From an uncultured Woeseiaceae bacterium (lineage in GTDB: Bacteria > Pseudomonadota > Gammaproteobacteria > Steroidobacterales > Woeseiaceae): a stretch of DNA of 64,000 nucleotides. Below the pieces are notes generated by a model. It was not told the origin of the DNA and made no database searches. It saw nothing but the letters and a program-made list of their open reading frames with translations. The stretch is taken from assembly GCA_945787845.1 (NCBI GenBank), contig CALZJH010000006.1:124001-188000 (forward strand). The letters run 5' to 3'. Made by a program: the position numbers and the translations under genes. Shown here in pieces: positions 17,836 to 25,658 of the stretch (position 1 is the first letter of the stretch; each line of letters opens with the position of its first letter).

Positions 17836-18891
17836 ATGAATTGGCTTCGAACGACTCTCATTCTCATTGCCATCGTGGCAGGCGCCGCCGCCCACGCCGA
17901 TGACGGCGTCGGCGAAACCACGCCGTTGTTCACGAGCAATGAGGTACTCGACGTTACGATCCGGGCGCCGTTCACGACCATCATGCGGGAGCGCTCCAAA
18001 GAAGAAGACAAGTCCGCAACGCTGACCTATAACGACGCCGCTGAAGGGTCTGTCACGGTTGAGATCGGCATCCAGGCGCGCGGTCGTTTTCGGCGTCAGG
18101 CGCAGGTCTGCAAATGGGCCCCGCTCAGGCTGAACTTCAAGAAGGCGTCGCTCGAGAATACGGTGTTCGCCGGCTCCGACAAGATGAAACTCGTGACCCA
18201 CTGTCGCAACGGCTCGGCCCGCTATACGCAGGCGCTACTGGCCGAGCATCTCGCCTACCGCATATTGAACCAGGTCACTGACGCGAGTTTTCGCGTGCGC
18301 CTGCTGCGCATCATTTATGTAGACACCGACAAGAACGACCGTGAGCGCGTTGAATTGGGCTTCGTGATCGAGCACAAGGACCAGGTCGCCAGGCGTATTG
18401 GCCTGGACGCCAACGACGAACAGCCGACCACGATCGATGCGCTCGATGCACGGCACACCAACCTCGGCTCCGTCTACCAGCTCCTGATCGGTAATACGGA
18501 TTTCTCACCGATACGGGCCGCGCCCGGGGAAGCCTGCTGCCACAACTATGTGCTGTTTGGCGCCGAGAAGGGACAGATGTTGGCGATACCTTACGACTTC
18601 GACATGTCGGGAATCGTCGATGCACCGCATTCGTCACCCAACCCGCGATTCGACCTGCGCAACGTTCAGGATCGCCTGTATCGAGGTCGTTGCGTCAATA
18701 ACGAGCACATCGAAGCCTCCGTGCAGGCGTTCCTCGACCAGAAGCAGGCGATTTACGACCTGATCAATGCAAACGAGCTGTTCCAGCCCGGCAGACGCAA
18801 GAGCACCTTGCGCTTCCTCAATGAGTTCTTCGCGACGATTGAGAGCCCGGACAGAATCCGGCGCCAGCTTATCGACAAGTGTCTGTCCTAG
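17836..18891 (+). CDS. Exported protein with kinase-like motifs, conserved family of unknown function
   Basis: The 351-residue protein has a signal peptide (LRTTLILIAIVAGAAAHA). The body contains ARGRFRRQ near residue 81, FAGSDKMKLVTHC near 111, LIGNTDFS near 217, CCHN near 234 and IPYDFDMSG near 251. These last three recall the catalytic loop and metal-binding Asp of CotH/HipA-type atypical kinases, though this is a pattern judgement and not a firm assignment. ATG 17836 is preferred over an upstream in-frame ATG because it gives a clean signal peptide. It is divergent from the phosphatase-kinase-like fusion, with an 84-base gap, so an exported phosphatase and an exported kinase-like protein may be expressed together. 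Confidence 0.65.
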   Translation: MNWLRTTLILIAIVAGAAAHADDGVGETTPLFTSNEVLDVTIRAPFTTIMRERSKEEDKSATLTYNDAAEGSVTVEIGIQARGRFRRQAQVCKWAPLRLNFKKASLENTVFAGSDKMKLVTHCRNGSARYTQALLAEHLAYRILNQVTDASFRVRLLRIIYVDTDKNDRERVELGFVIEHKDQVARRIGLDANDEQPTTIDALDARHTNLGSVYQLLIGNTDFSPIRAAPGEACCHNYVLFGAEKGQMLAIPYDFDMSGIVDAPHSSPNPRFDLRNVQDRLYRGRCVNNEHIEASVQAFLDQKQAIYDLINANELFQPGRRKSTLRFLNEFFATIESPDRIRRQLIDKCLS

Positions 18892-18911
18892 GGCCTGTTA
18901 ACAGGCCCTAG
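18888..18911. repeat. Perfect 24-base palindrome joining two convergent stop codons
   Basis: The half-site CTAGGGCCTGTT is followed immediately by its exact reverse complement. The palindrome contains the TAG stops of both convergent genes (18889-18891 on plus, 18908-18910 on minus). As RNA it would form a 12-pair hairpin in either direction, without a T-run, so it may act as a bidirectional processing or weak termination element. The first 13 bases (CTAGGGCCTGTTA) recur exactly at 38597-38609, again across a TAG stop and at the base of a hairpin. Confidence 0.8.
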
Positions 18912-19852
18912 GCGAGCCAGGTCGAGAGGATCTTGGCCAGGCGCGGGTGTATGTAATAGCCGATCGAACTGTGTGGGTTTGATTTGCCGTAGCGCACGGC
19001 CAGGTTGAATATGCGGTAGTCATGCACGCCGCTCACCTGCCGCTGCACCAGCATCTTCTTGAAGTCGTCCGCCAGCGTCACGTCGTGGCAGGCGTAATCG
19101 TCTTCAGCCGCCAGGTTGTGCCATGAAATAACGTTGCTGGGGAACCTGCCCTGGCCGCGCTCCTTCGCCCCGAGCAGCCGCTTCTGCACAGCCCGGTCCC
19201 CGAGCGGTGAACCGAGCGTCAGCCACTGGTCCACTTTGAAGCCACCGTACTCGGCGTAGGTCTCGGTGTCGTTCGACAACTCCCACAGGACGTCATACGC
19301 AATGACGCTTCCGGTGCCGTGCGTCACGAGCATGATCTTGTCTCCGCGATCCATGAGCCGGCACAGCTTCTCGCGCAGGCGCTTGCGTGCTTCTTTGGCG
19401 AACTCGGGGTCGTCCAGGTACGCGGCAAAGTCCTGCGCGATTTTGCCGATAACCGGCATGCGGAAGCCGACCGCGCCCAGCAGCGGCGCACCAACGTCCA
19501 TGAAGAACTCGGGCAGCGCCGACTTGCCCGGCAGCCTGTCGTACTGCCGAATGCCGAATTTCTTTCGCGGCGTGATTTCGCTTAATGCCCGCAGCACGTT
19601 GCGCCGGTCACCGACATCCAGTTCCTCGTCATAGTGCTTGTTCTTGCGCCGCAGGACTTCAGCATTGAGATCCCCATACCAGGAAAGGTCGATCGACAGG
19701 CGGTCGAAGCACTCGACACAATCCGGGAAGTCACGCTCGAGGCCCTTGCGCATCGCGGCAGCGGATAGCTCGAGATACGTTTTTGCAGCGGGCTTGAAGT
19801 CCCGCCCATGCACGAGCAGGAGGCTGCGTTTTTGTTGTGGGTCATCAGTCAT
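18908..19852 (-). CDS. Alpha/beta-hydrolase-like protein with substituted nucleophile
   Basis: The 314-residue cytoplasmic protein has LLLVHGRDF near residue 11 and IMLVTHGTGSVIAYDVLWEL near 173, the strand-turn-helix of alpha/beta hydrolases. In relatives the elbow reads HSxGS or HSxGT; here it is HGTGS, placing Gly179 where the catalytic Ser should be. A later LGSPLGD segment and an HNLAAEDDYACHD segment could hold the acid and base. It may be catalytically dead, or use Ser182. The gene precedes no close operon partner except the DUF4956 gene 16 bases upstream on the same strand. Function unknown. Confidence 0.65.
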   Translation of the reverse strand: MTDDPQQKRSLLLVHGRDFKPAAKTYLELSAAAMRKGLERDFPDCVECFDRLSIDLSWYGDLNAEVLRRKNKHYDEELDVGDRRNVLRALSEITPRKKFGIRQYDRLPGKSALPEFFMDVGAPLLGAVGFRMPVIGKIAQDFAAYLDDPEFAKEARKRLREKLCRLMDRGDKIMLVTHGTGSVIAYDVLWELSNDTETYAEYGGFKVDQWLTLGSPLGDRAVQKRLLGAKERGQGRFPSNVISWHNLAAEDDYACHDVTLADDFKKMLVQRQVSGVHDYRIFNLAVRYGKSNPHSSIGYYIHPRLAKILSTWLA

Positions 19853-19868
19853 CGTTGCTGGCGCTATC

Positions 19869-20516
19869 CTAGTAGTCGTCCTCGCCGGCGTCGCGACGCG
19901 TCAGCATGGTCAGGAACGGGCCAGCAAGCGTCTTGCCGTATTCGAGCTTCCAGATCACCAGCGTGGCGATGACAAACGTGAATGAAATCACTGTCGAGAC
20001 ACCTACCGCCTCAATACCCGAGCCGAGCCCGATACCGATTGCGACAAAAATGTACATCGCGTCGGAAGGCTGGTTCAGCGTAAACCTGAAACGCACGGCC
20101 GCGACGATACCCGCCAGGCTGAAAGCCAGTGCCAGGCTGTTGACCACGATCATCGCGATGCCGGTCACCACGATCGGCAGGATGACAATCGTCTGCAGGA
20201 AGGACTGGTCGATGCGGCGCGCGCGACTCGTAATGAAATACACCCACGAAACCGGGATCGTCAGGATGCAGGACCCGATCGCTGCAAACAGCAGGCGCAG
20301 CGGTCCCGCTGTGGACAGAACGGTACGCTCGACCCGCGTGTAAACCGGCTCGAATGACGCAGCGTCGGATGCTGCCAGCTCGCTGATACCACCCAGCGGC
20401 AGGTATTCAACCAAGGCCGGGAAACGCCGCAGCATGAAGATGACCGCGCCTACCCAGAATGCGTAATAGATAATGATGATCGTGAGGGGAATCATCAGGC
20501 TTGCCGAGCGCCGCAT
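19869..20516 (-). CDS. DUF4956-family integral membrane protein
   Basis: The 215-residue protein has about four to five transmembrane segments: residues 8-28, 92-115, 120-145 and 160-195. The central segment SFLQTIVILPIVVTGIAMIVVNSLALAFSLAGIVAAVRFR, followed by QPSDAMYIFVAIGIGLGSG, matches DUF4956 proteins. In other genomes these often accompany a VTC-type polyphosphate polymerase; none is visible here. It lies 16 bases upstream of the hydrolase-like gene and is likely co-transcribed with it. The role is unknown. Confidence 0.78.
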   Translation of the reverse strand: MRRSASLMIPLTIIIIYYAFWVGAVIFMLRRFPALVEYLPLGGISELAASDAASFEPVYTRVERTVLSTAGPLRLLFAAIGSCILTIPVSWVYFITSRARRIDQSFLQTIVILPIVVTGIAMIVVNSLALAFSLAGIVAAVRFRFTLNQPSDAMYIFVAIGIGLGSGIEAVGVSTVISFTFVIATLVIWKLEYGKTLAGPFLTMLTRRDAGEDDY

Positions 20517-20679
20517 CGCGTTACTCCGTTTCTTTCTTATTCAAGGCCGATCCCCATCTCGTCGGCAGCCAGTCTGCCGACACATCAAGATACCGACTAA
20601 CGTCCTAATTCGCCATATCAATTCGTCGCCGCGTAATGGTAGGCTATGCGCCGTTTTAGCTCGGCAGACAGGCGCTTAC
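20517..20679. other. Divergent intergenic region, DUF4956 gene / adenosine kinase
   Basis: This 163-base gap must carry promoters for genes on both sides. I see AT-rich tracts (TTTCTTTCTTATTC near 20527 and ATTCGCCATATCAATTCG near 20610) but no convincing paired -35/-10 hexamers. No RNA gene or repeat is evident. Confidence 0.35.
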
Positions 20680-21663
20680 ATGACAGATTCGATACAACTC
20701 CTCGGCATCAGCAACGCAATCGTCGACGTGCTCGCACACGTGGACAATGCCTTTCTGGGCAGTATCGGTGCCGAGCCTGGCTCGATGACGCTGATCGACA
20801 AGGACCGGGCGCACGAGATATACAACCAGATGGGCCCGGCCACCGAGATGTCGGGTGGGTCTGTTGCCAATACCATCGCCGGCTTCGCCAACCTCGGCGG
20901 CTCGGCCGCGTATATCGGCAAGGTGAGAAACGACCAGCTGGGCCGTATCTTCAACCACGACATGAAATCGCTCGGCATCGATATCCGCCTCGATAAAGCA
21001 GAAGACGGTGCACCGACGGCGCGCAGTCATGTACTGATCACAGAAGACGGTCAGCGCACCATGCAAACCTACCTCGGCGCCTGCCTCGAGCTTGGCCTCG
21101 CCGACATCAGCGAAGCCACGATCGGCGCGCCCAAGGCGATCCTGCTGGAAGGCTACGTATGGGACATCGCCGAGGGGCCCGCACTCGCGCGCAAGGCCGT
21201 CGAAATCGCACGCAAGAACGGTACGTCGGTGGCGCTGTCGCTGTCCGATTCGTTTTGCGTCGAGCGTCACCGCGATTCCTTCGAGGAGTTTGTTCGCGAT
21301 GGGGTTGATATCGTCGTCGCTGACGAAGACGAAGTGATGGCGCTCGTCGGGACACGGAACTTCGACGACACATTGAAAGCACTCGACAACTACAACAACC
21401 TGTTTGCCATCACGCGTTCAGCGAAGGGCTCGGTCATCATTCATGGTGACGAGAAGGTCGTGCAGGCGGCGGCCGGGGTCAGGGACATCGTCGACACGAC
21501 GGGCGCTGGCGATGCGTACTGTGCCGGTTTCCTGTTCGGCTGGGCCAACGGCCTGCCGCTCAGTCACTGTGCCCAGTACGGGACGCACTGTGCAACGCAG
21601 GTTATTCAGCAGCTCGGCGCCCGTATCGAACCCGGCCTTCTCGACGATTTTGACGCTCGCTAG
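20680..21663 (+). CDS. PfkB-family adenosine kinase
   Basis: The 327-residue protein is a PfkB sugar/nucleoside kinase closest in pattern to bacterial adenosine kinases: GISNAIVDVLAHVD at the start, GSMTLID near 36, SGGSVANTIAGFANLGG near 58, QRTMQTYLGACLEL near 127, LEGYVWD near 155 and the ATP/anion-hole motif DTTGAGDAYCAGF near 275. It would turn adenosine into AMP, or possibly phosphorylate another nucleoside or sugar. ATG 20680 is used because upstream in-frame codons lack homology. Its stop overlaps the stop of the convergent first-to-last BMC gene by 3 bases. Its position next to the BMC operon suggests a link with nucleoside metabolism. Confidence 0.85.
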   Translation: MTDSIQLLGISNAIVDVLAHVDNAFLGSIGAEPGSMTLIDKDRAHEIYNQMGPATEMSGGSVANTIAGFANLGGSAAYIGKVRNDQLGRIFNHDMKSLGIDIRLDKAEDGAPTARSHVLITEDGQRTMQTYLGACLELGLADISEATIGAPKAILLEGYVWDIAEGPALARKAVEIARKNGTSVALSLSDSFCVERHRDSFEEFVRDGVDIVVADEDEVMALVGTRNFDDTLKALDNYNNLFAITRSAKGSVIIHGDEKVVQAAAGVRDIVDTTGAGDAYCAGFLFGWANGLPLSHCAQYGTHCATQVIQQLGARIEPGLLDDFDAR

Positions 21664-21935
21664 CTCGAGCCCAGCTCAATCTCGTCAACGATAGCAACGA
21701 CCATTGAGCGCACGGGCGCGCTGGCGTCATCGAGGATCTGCCGGGCACCGCTGCCTTCGTCGAGAATCAGGACGGTCTCTCCTCTGCCCGCGCCGATGCC
21801 GTCCAGGGCAATGATGTAACCACCCGTGGGTTTGCCGTGTTGATCAAGGCGCTCCGCGAGCAGCAGTTTACGGCCATTGACGACAGGATGATGAATGGTC
21901 GAGACGACGTTGCCCGTAACGCGGCCAAGTATCAT
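21660..21935 (-). CDS. BMC-P shell vertex protein (EutN/CcmL family)
   Basis: The 91-residue protein is a pentameric shell vertex subunit. It shows the short beta-barrel pattern of the family: MILGRVTGNVVST at the start, VNGRKLLLAERL, ALDGIGAGRGETVLIL with the conserved GAG, GSGARQILD and VVAIVDEIEL at the end. It is the last gene of the BMC operon. ATG 21935 overlaps the stop of the preceding BMC-P gene by one base (TGATG). Three different BMC-P genes in one operon match other metabolosome loci that encode several vertex variants. Confidence 0.92.
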   Translation of the reverse strand: MILGRVTGNVVSTIHHPVVNGRKLLLAERLDQHGKPTGGYIIALDGIGAGRGETVLILDEGSGARQILDDASAPVRSMVVAIVDEIELGSS

Positions 21936-22222
21936 CAGTCCAGCTCCTTCTTCGAGTAACGGTGCACTTCGTCGACAAGCCCGACAATCGCGTCATCGAC
22001 GGGAACGAACCACGGATCGAGGGCGAGCGCCGCCTCGCGGCTGGACACCCAGTAGATCACCTGCCCGGGCCCCGCCATGCGCGTACCGTCGGCGCAGACC
22101 AGGGGCTCGCCGTCAGGTTTGCCCTCTTTGCTCAGCGGCTGCACCCAAAGCAACGGGGTCGCGGACAGCTCGTCCACAAGCATGGCCGGCACGACCGTGC
22201 CGATTACGCGTCCCAGGAGCAT
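21935..22222 (-). CDS. BMC-P shell vertex protein (EutN/CcmL family)
   Basis: The 95-residue second vertex protein starts at ATG 22222 (MLLGRVIGTVVPAM), with an excellent ribosome site GGAGGAG six bases upstream; the frame reaching 22261 would lack this. It has LLWVQPLSKEGKP, VCADGTRMAGPGQVIYWVSSREA and IVGLVDEVHRY, a variant of the usual GAG/GSSAR region with GPG and SSREA. It overlaps the end of the upstream BMC-T gene by 19 bases, an arrangement suited to translational coupling. Confidence 0.9.
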   Translation of the reverse strand: MLLGRVIGTVVPAMLVDELSATPLLWVQPLSKEGKPDGEPLVCADGTRMAGPGQVIYWVSSREAALALDPWFVPVDDAIVGLVDEVHRYSKKELD

Positions 22223-22854
22223 GCAATCTCCTCCGGGTATTCGGCGCCCGATGGCTCCCATGCGGAGCAGGATTCGAATCGAGTCCCCTGGTCGAGTACC
22301 GAACGCAGATCGGCGTCGAGCCTTGGCAGCAGTGTCCGGGCCAGCAGCTGCCCGTCGGCACGTTCGCTGCAGATATCGAGCGCCGTTTCGACATCGAACA
22401 GATTGCCGCTCATCAGCGCCAGGGCATTCCCCCCAAGATCGTCTCCAAGGCGTACTTCTGAAAGTATGACTGGCGTACTCTTGATCGCGGCATCGACAGC
22501 CGCAAGCAGCGCTGGCGAAGAACGCATTTCGACAACCGCCAGTGAGTCACCCTCGACATTACACCGGACGCCGAGTACGGCGTCGTGCAGGGATGGGTGA
22601 ACGTCACCGAGGAACACTTTGCCACGCAATGCGGAGCGGCTCTTAGCCACCTGCAGACCCGCTGTATAGGCCTCTTCGGTGCTGGCGACGCTGCCGCCGA
22701 CGAGAATGAGAAACCGGCCTGGATGTATGGTGCCGCAGCGCAGCAATGCGATGGGCGATCGCTTGACCATGATGTCGCTCGCCAGTATCCCGGCGGCTAC
22801 ATTCTCGAATTCCAGTAGTGCGAGTGCTCCGTGTCGCTTTTTGTTCGGCACCAT
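22204..22854 (-). CDS. BMC-T tandem shell protein
   Basis: The 216-residue protein contains two BMC domains in tandem and should form a trimer that fills a hexagonal shell position. Domain 1 spans about residues 9 to 95 (GALALLEFENVAAGILASDIMVK) and domain 2 about 103 to 190 (LAVVEMRSSPALLAAVDAAIKS). It resembles single-ring BMC-T proteins such as the T1 shell protein of Haliangium ochraceum. A Cys near the domain-1 loop (LLRCGTIHPG) is close to, but not exactly at, the position used by PduT for an iron-sulfur site. The gene begins 6 bases after the aldehyde dehydrogenase stop. Confidence 0.88.
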   Translation of the reverse strand: MVPNKKRHGALALLEFENVAAGILASDIMVKRSPIALLRCGTIHPGRFLILVGGSVASTEEAYTAGLQVAKSRSALRGKVFLGDVHPSLHDAVLGVRCNVEGDSLAVVEMRSSPALLAAVDAAIKSTPVILSEVRLGDDLGGNALALMSGNLFDVETALDICSERADGQLLARTLLPRLDADLRSVLDQGTRFESCSAWEPSGAEYPEEIACSWDA

Positions 22855-22860
22855 AGAGCC

Positions 22861-24354
22861 TCAGACGATACGGAAGTGATCGACCATGACGCAGCGTCGC
22901 AAGCGGCTGAAGGCGACCGGCCCGGTAAGGCCTTCGCCCGTCGGGCTGGCGATAGTAAAACTGGTGTGACCTTCGCCCCCCTCACCCAGCCCGGCAAAAA
23001 ACGGTCCGTTTTTCGTAAAGATGCTGGTATTGATCGTCCGCGCCATGCGACTGAGCGCATCGATATCGCGCGAGTACATGCCGGCGGAATGCCCAAAGCC
23101 GTGCTCGGCTTCCTTGGCAAGTTCGATAGCCCGGTCAACGTCGGGCACTGCGGTAACCGGCAATACCGGCATCATCTGCTCGGTCCACACGAGGGGATGT
23201 CCGTTAGTGGTGCGGACGACGAGCAGTCTCGGATCGCCGTGCGACGCAATCCCTGCGCGGGCGAGAATTTCGCTGGCGTTCTTGCCGATCAGGTCTTTCT
23301 CGAGCGGCGCACGCTGACGTCGCCCGGGGTATTCGGTGAAAATAACGTTGGTTACCTTGTGCAACTCGCTCTCAGTCAGCACCCGTGCGCCGTGCTGGCC
23401 CATGCGTTGCAGCAAGTCGTCCACGATGCTTTCGACGGCGATCACTTCTTTCTCGTCGACGCATACGATGTTGTTGTCGAACGAAGCGCCTGCGACGATG
23501 CTGCGAGCCGCGTGATCGAGGTCGGCCGTGGCATCGACGACAACCGGCGGGTTCCCGGGTCCGGCGCAAATCGCGCGCTTGCCGCTGGTCATCGCCTGCC
23601 GTACCACGCCACTTCCTCCCGTGACTGCGAGGATGCGAACGCCCTTATGCCCCATGAGTTCCTGTGCGGATTCGATCGTTGGCGTCGCGACCGCGGTGAC
23701 CAGGTTCGCCGGGCCGCCGGCACGCACAATCGCCTGGTGAATCAGGCGCACATTCGCCATTGAGCATGCACGCGCATTCGGGTGCACGTTGAAGACAATG
23801 CTGTTGCCTGCCGACACCATGGCGATGGTGTTGCAAATAATTGTGGACGTCGGATTTGTCGTCGGTGTGATTGTGCCGATAACGCCGTAGGGAGCGTATT
23901 CGGTCAGCGTCAGACCGTTGTCGCCGGTTACCGCGTGAGGTGTCAGCACCTCGGTGCCGGAGGTCTTGCGCGTCACCAGGCGGTTTTTTATGACCTTGTC
24001 TTCGACACGCCCCAGGCCGGTTTCGGTATGCGCGAGGCGCGCGAGCTCCTCGGCGTGTTCGAACATCGACTCGCGGATTGACGCGATGATCTTTTGCCGG
24101 CCCTCGAGCGACATGCCGTCGAATTCGCGGAAGGCGACGTTCGCGGCATCGACGGCGTCATCGACCGTCGCAAACACGCCGTCTCCCAGCGCCTCGCGAG
24201 GAGCGCTAAGCGGCGCGCGGCGTGGCGCGGCTGCCGTTGACCTGGGGGCCGGACTCGCCACCGGCACTCCCGACATCCTCTCGGCAAGGCGGGTAGCGAT
24301 GATATCGACCTGCCGGTCGCTGAGAAGGCCGGCGTTGCCTCCCGGACGGCTCAT
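22861..24354 (-). CDS. CoA-acylating aldehyde dehydrogenase of BMC type (PduP/EutE-like)
   Basis: The 497-residue enzyme would oxidise acetaldehyde with NAD+ and CoA to acetyl-CoA inside the shell. The catalytic Cys298 lies in SFDNNIVCVDEKE, the hallmark of BMC acylating dehydrogenases, and PTTNPTSTI and GPGNPPVVVD are also present. Residues 8 to 28 form a predicted amphipathic helix (LLSDRQVDIIATRLAERM) followed by a Pro/Ala-rich linker to about 52, the layout of an encapsulation peptide that targets enzymes to the shell. ATG 24354 overlaps the preceding BMC-P stop (ATGA). The substrate is inferred from the DeoC domain encoded upstream. Confidence 0.93.
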   Translation of the reverse strand: MSRPGGNAGLLSDRQVDIIATRLAERMSGVPVASPAPRSTAAAPRRAPLSAPREALGDGVFATVDDAVDAANVAFREFDGMSLEGRQKIIASIRESMFEHAEELARLAHTETGLGRVEDKVIKNRLVTRKTSGTEVLTPHAVTGDNGLTLTEYAPYGVIGTITPTTNPTSTIICNTIAMVSAGNSIVFNVHPNARACSMANVRLIHQAIVRAGGPANLVTAVATPTIESAQELMGHKGVRILAVTGGSGVVRQAMTSGKRAICAGPGNPPVVVDATADLDHAARSIVAGASFDNNIVCVDEKEVIAVESIVDDLLQRMGQHGARVLTESELHKVTNVIFTEYPGRRQRAPLEKDLIGKNASEILARAGIASHGDPRLLVVRTTNGHPLVWTEQMMPVLPVTAVPDVDRAIELAKEAEHGFGHSAGMYSRDIDALSRMARTINTSIFTKNGPFFAGLGEGGEGHTSFTIASPTGEGLTGPVAFSRLRRCVMVDHFRIV

Positions 24355-24653
24355 GCGTCACTCTCCCCCTTGCGATACTTTTCCTTACCCTCGATTTCCC
24401 AGCTGTCAACGATTGCCATGACGACCGCATCGACGGGCTTATTGTCGGTACGTTCGGTCTGGCGGGCTGATGAACCACTGGCAAAGAGCACCATTTCACC
24501 GACGCCTGCGCCAACAGCATCAACCGCCACCACCGAACCGCCTGCCGGTTTGTTGTCATGTCCCCAGAGGCCCAGCATCAGGAACCTTAGGCCGCCGAGT
24601 TTGGCGTCCTTTTCCGTCGCCACGACGCTGCCGAGTACTTTGGCGAGTTTCAC
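24351..24653 (-). CDS. BMC-P shell vertex protein (EutN/CcmL family)
   Basis: The 100-residue third vertex protein is taken from GTG 24653 (VKLAKVLGSVVATEKD); the longer frame to 24773 is shadow of the BMC-H gene. It is the most typical of the three, with KVLGSVVATEK, LMLGLWGHDNKPAGGSVVAVDAVGAG, GEMVLFASGSSARQTERT and VVMAIVDSWEI. The C-terminus ends in a charged tail (KEKYRKGESDA). It is 22 bases downstream of the BMC-H gene and overlaps the aldehyde dehydrogenase start. Confidence 0.88.
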   Translation of the reverse strand: MKLAKVLGSVVATEKDAKLGGLRFLMLGLWGHDNKPAGGSVVAVDAVGAGVGEMVLFASGSSARQTERTDNKPVDAVVMAIVDSWEIEGKEKYRKGESDA

Positions 24654-24675
24654 AACATCACCGTGCGCGCGGCCA

Positions 24676-24972
24676 TTACTTCTTCGCCGTGCCGGGCTCG
24701 CGACCCAGGGGGATCGTGGCATCCACGCCGGAGTGCGGACGTGCGATGACATGTACTGCGACGACGTCGCCAATCCGCGCCCCCGCCGTGCGTCCTGCGT
24801 CGCAGGCTGCTCTCACTGCGGCCACGTCACCCCGAACTACAGCCGTGGTGTAACCGCCGCCGGTCTTTTCGTAGCTGACGAGTTCGACCTTCGCCGCCTT
24901 TACCATGGCATCGGCCGCCTCGACCATGGCCGGGAAACTCCGGCATTCAATCATTCCTAGTGCTTCTGACAT
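24676..24972 (-). CDS. BMC-H hexameric shell protein
   Basis: This 98-residue single BMC-domain protein is the only BMC-H here, so it should form the bulk of the facets. It has ALGMIECRSFPAMVEAADAMVKAAKVELVSYEK, the pore-loop region KTGGGYT, and VVRGDVAAVRAACDAG. The C-terminal tail (PHSGVDATIPLG) is the short exposed extension common in this family. It follows the second BMC-T gene by 50 bases and has a GAGGAG-type ribosome site. Confidence 0.94.
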   Translation of the reverse strand: MSEALGMIECRSFPAMVEAADAMVKAAKVELVSYEKTGGGYTTAVVRGDVAAVRAACDAGRTAGARIGDVVAVHVIARPHSGVDATIPLGREPGTAKK

Positions 24973-25022
24973 CGTCTTGCTCCTCGCGAATCGGGCCCCT
25001 GGCCCGGTTGGATCTTAAGAAT

Positions 25023-25646
25023 CTATTTCTTGGTCACCTTGCCGGTAACCGCCTTGATAGCCTGTATCGCTGCTTCCTGCGCGACGACCACATCGCGCTC
25101 CTCGCCACCGATATAGACGCGGCCGTAGCTGCCGACCGAGCGAACATCAAGAATATTGATGTCCGCCGCTTTCTCTGCCTCATTTGCTGCCAGCGCCGCA
25201 TAGCCCGCAGGTTCGACCTCCAGTACAAAAAGGGTCTGGCCGGCGAGAATCATGTTGCCGTAGCGAAAACGGTTGATCAGCATCGTCTGGGTGTCCTCGA
25301 GATGGCGCACCACCTGGTTGGCAACGACACGGGGTTTGTGCCGATCCTTCTCCTCGAGACCCAGCTCGTCGAGAATAGCCTGCCCCGCCTGGCGCACATC
25401 GGCCTGGCTTTCCGAATGCAGCTCGAGCATGCCGTAGTGGCGCTCAACGATTTGCATGCCGGCCGTCACGTCGGTCGACTTCAGCGCCACATCGAGAATG
25501 TGGTTGATCGCCATGCCGGGTGCAATTTCTACGAACAGACTCGCCTGGCCCACCTTGGGCAGATAGCCCTTCGAGATCGTCGCCTGGTAAGACGCAAACT
25601 GCGGCTGCAGTGAATCCAGAAAAACGTATGCTCTTAAATCAACCAT
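25023..25646 (-). CDS. BMC-T tandem shell protein of double-stacking type
   Basis: The 207-residue protein has two BMC domains and strong resemblance, as I recall them, to the T2/T3 shell proteins of the Haliangium ochraceum microcompartment (MVDLRAYVFLDSLQPQ, ASLFVEIAPGMAIN, LEVEPAGYAALAANEAEKAA). That type forms stacked trimers with a gated central pore, thought to pass larger metabolites or cofactors. Domain 1 covers about residues 1 to 100 and domain 2 about 105 to 205. The start follows the RpiB-DeoC stop by 12 bases with GAGGAG just upstream. Confidence 0.92.
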   Translation of the reverse strand: MVDLRAYVFLDSLQPQFASYQATISKGYLPKVGQASLFVEIAPGMAINHILDVALKSTDVTAGMQIVERHYGMLELHSESQADVRQAGQAILDELGLEEKDRHKPRVVANQVVRHLEDTQTMLINRFRYGNMILAGQTLFVLEVEPAGYAALAANEAEKAADINILDVRSVGSYGRVYIGGEERDVVVAQEAAIQAIKAVTGKVTKK

Positions 25647-25658
25647 CTATGCAACTCC

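Noticed and set aside
19869-20516. Polyphosphate polymerase (VTC) partner for DUF4956
   Set aside because: Neither neighbour has a VTC domain; the adjacent gene is an alpha/beta-hydrolase-like protein.
22204-22854. Iron-sulfur PduT-type shell protein
   Set aside because: The only nearby Cys (Cys40) is not at the PduT cluster position in the VCPG-like loop, so I did not assign a cluster.
24654-24773. N-terminal extension of the third BMC-P protein
   Set aside because: The extra 40 codons lie within the BMC-H gene and have no homology; GTG 24653 gives the normal length.
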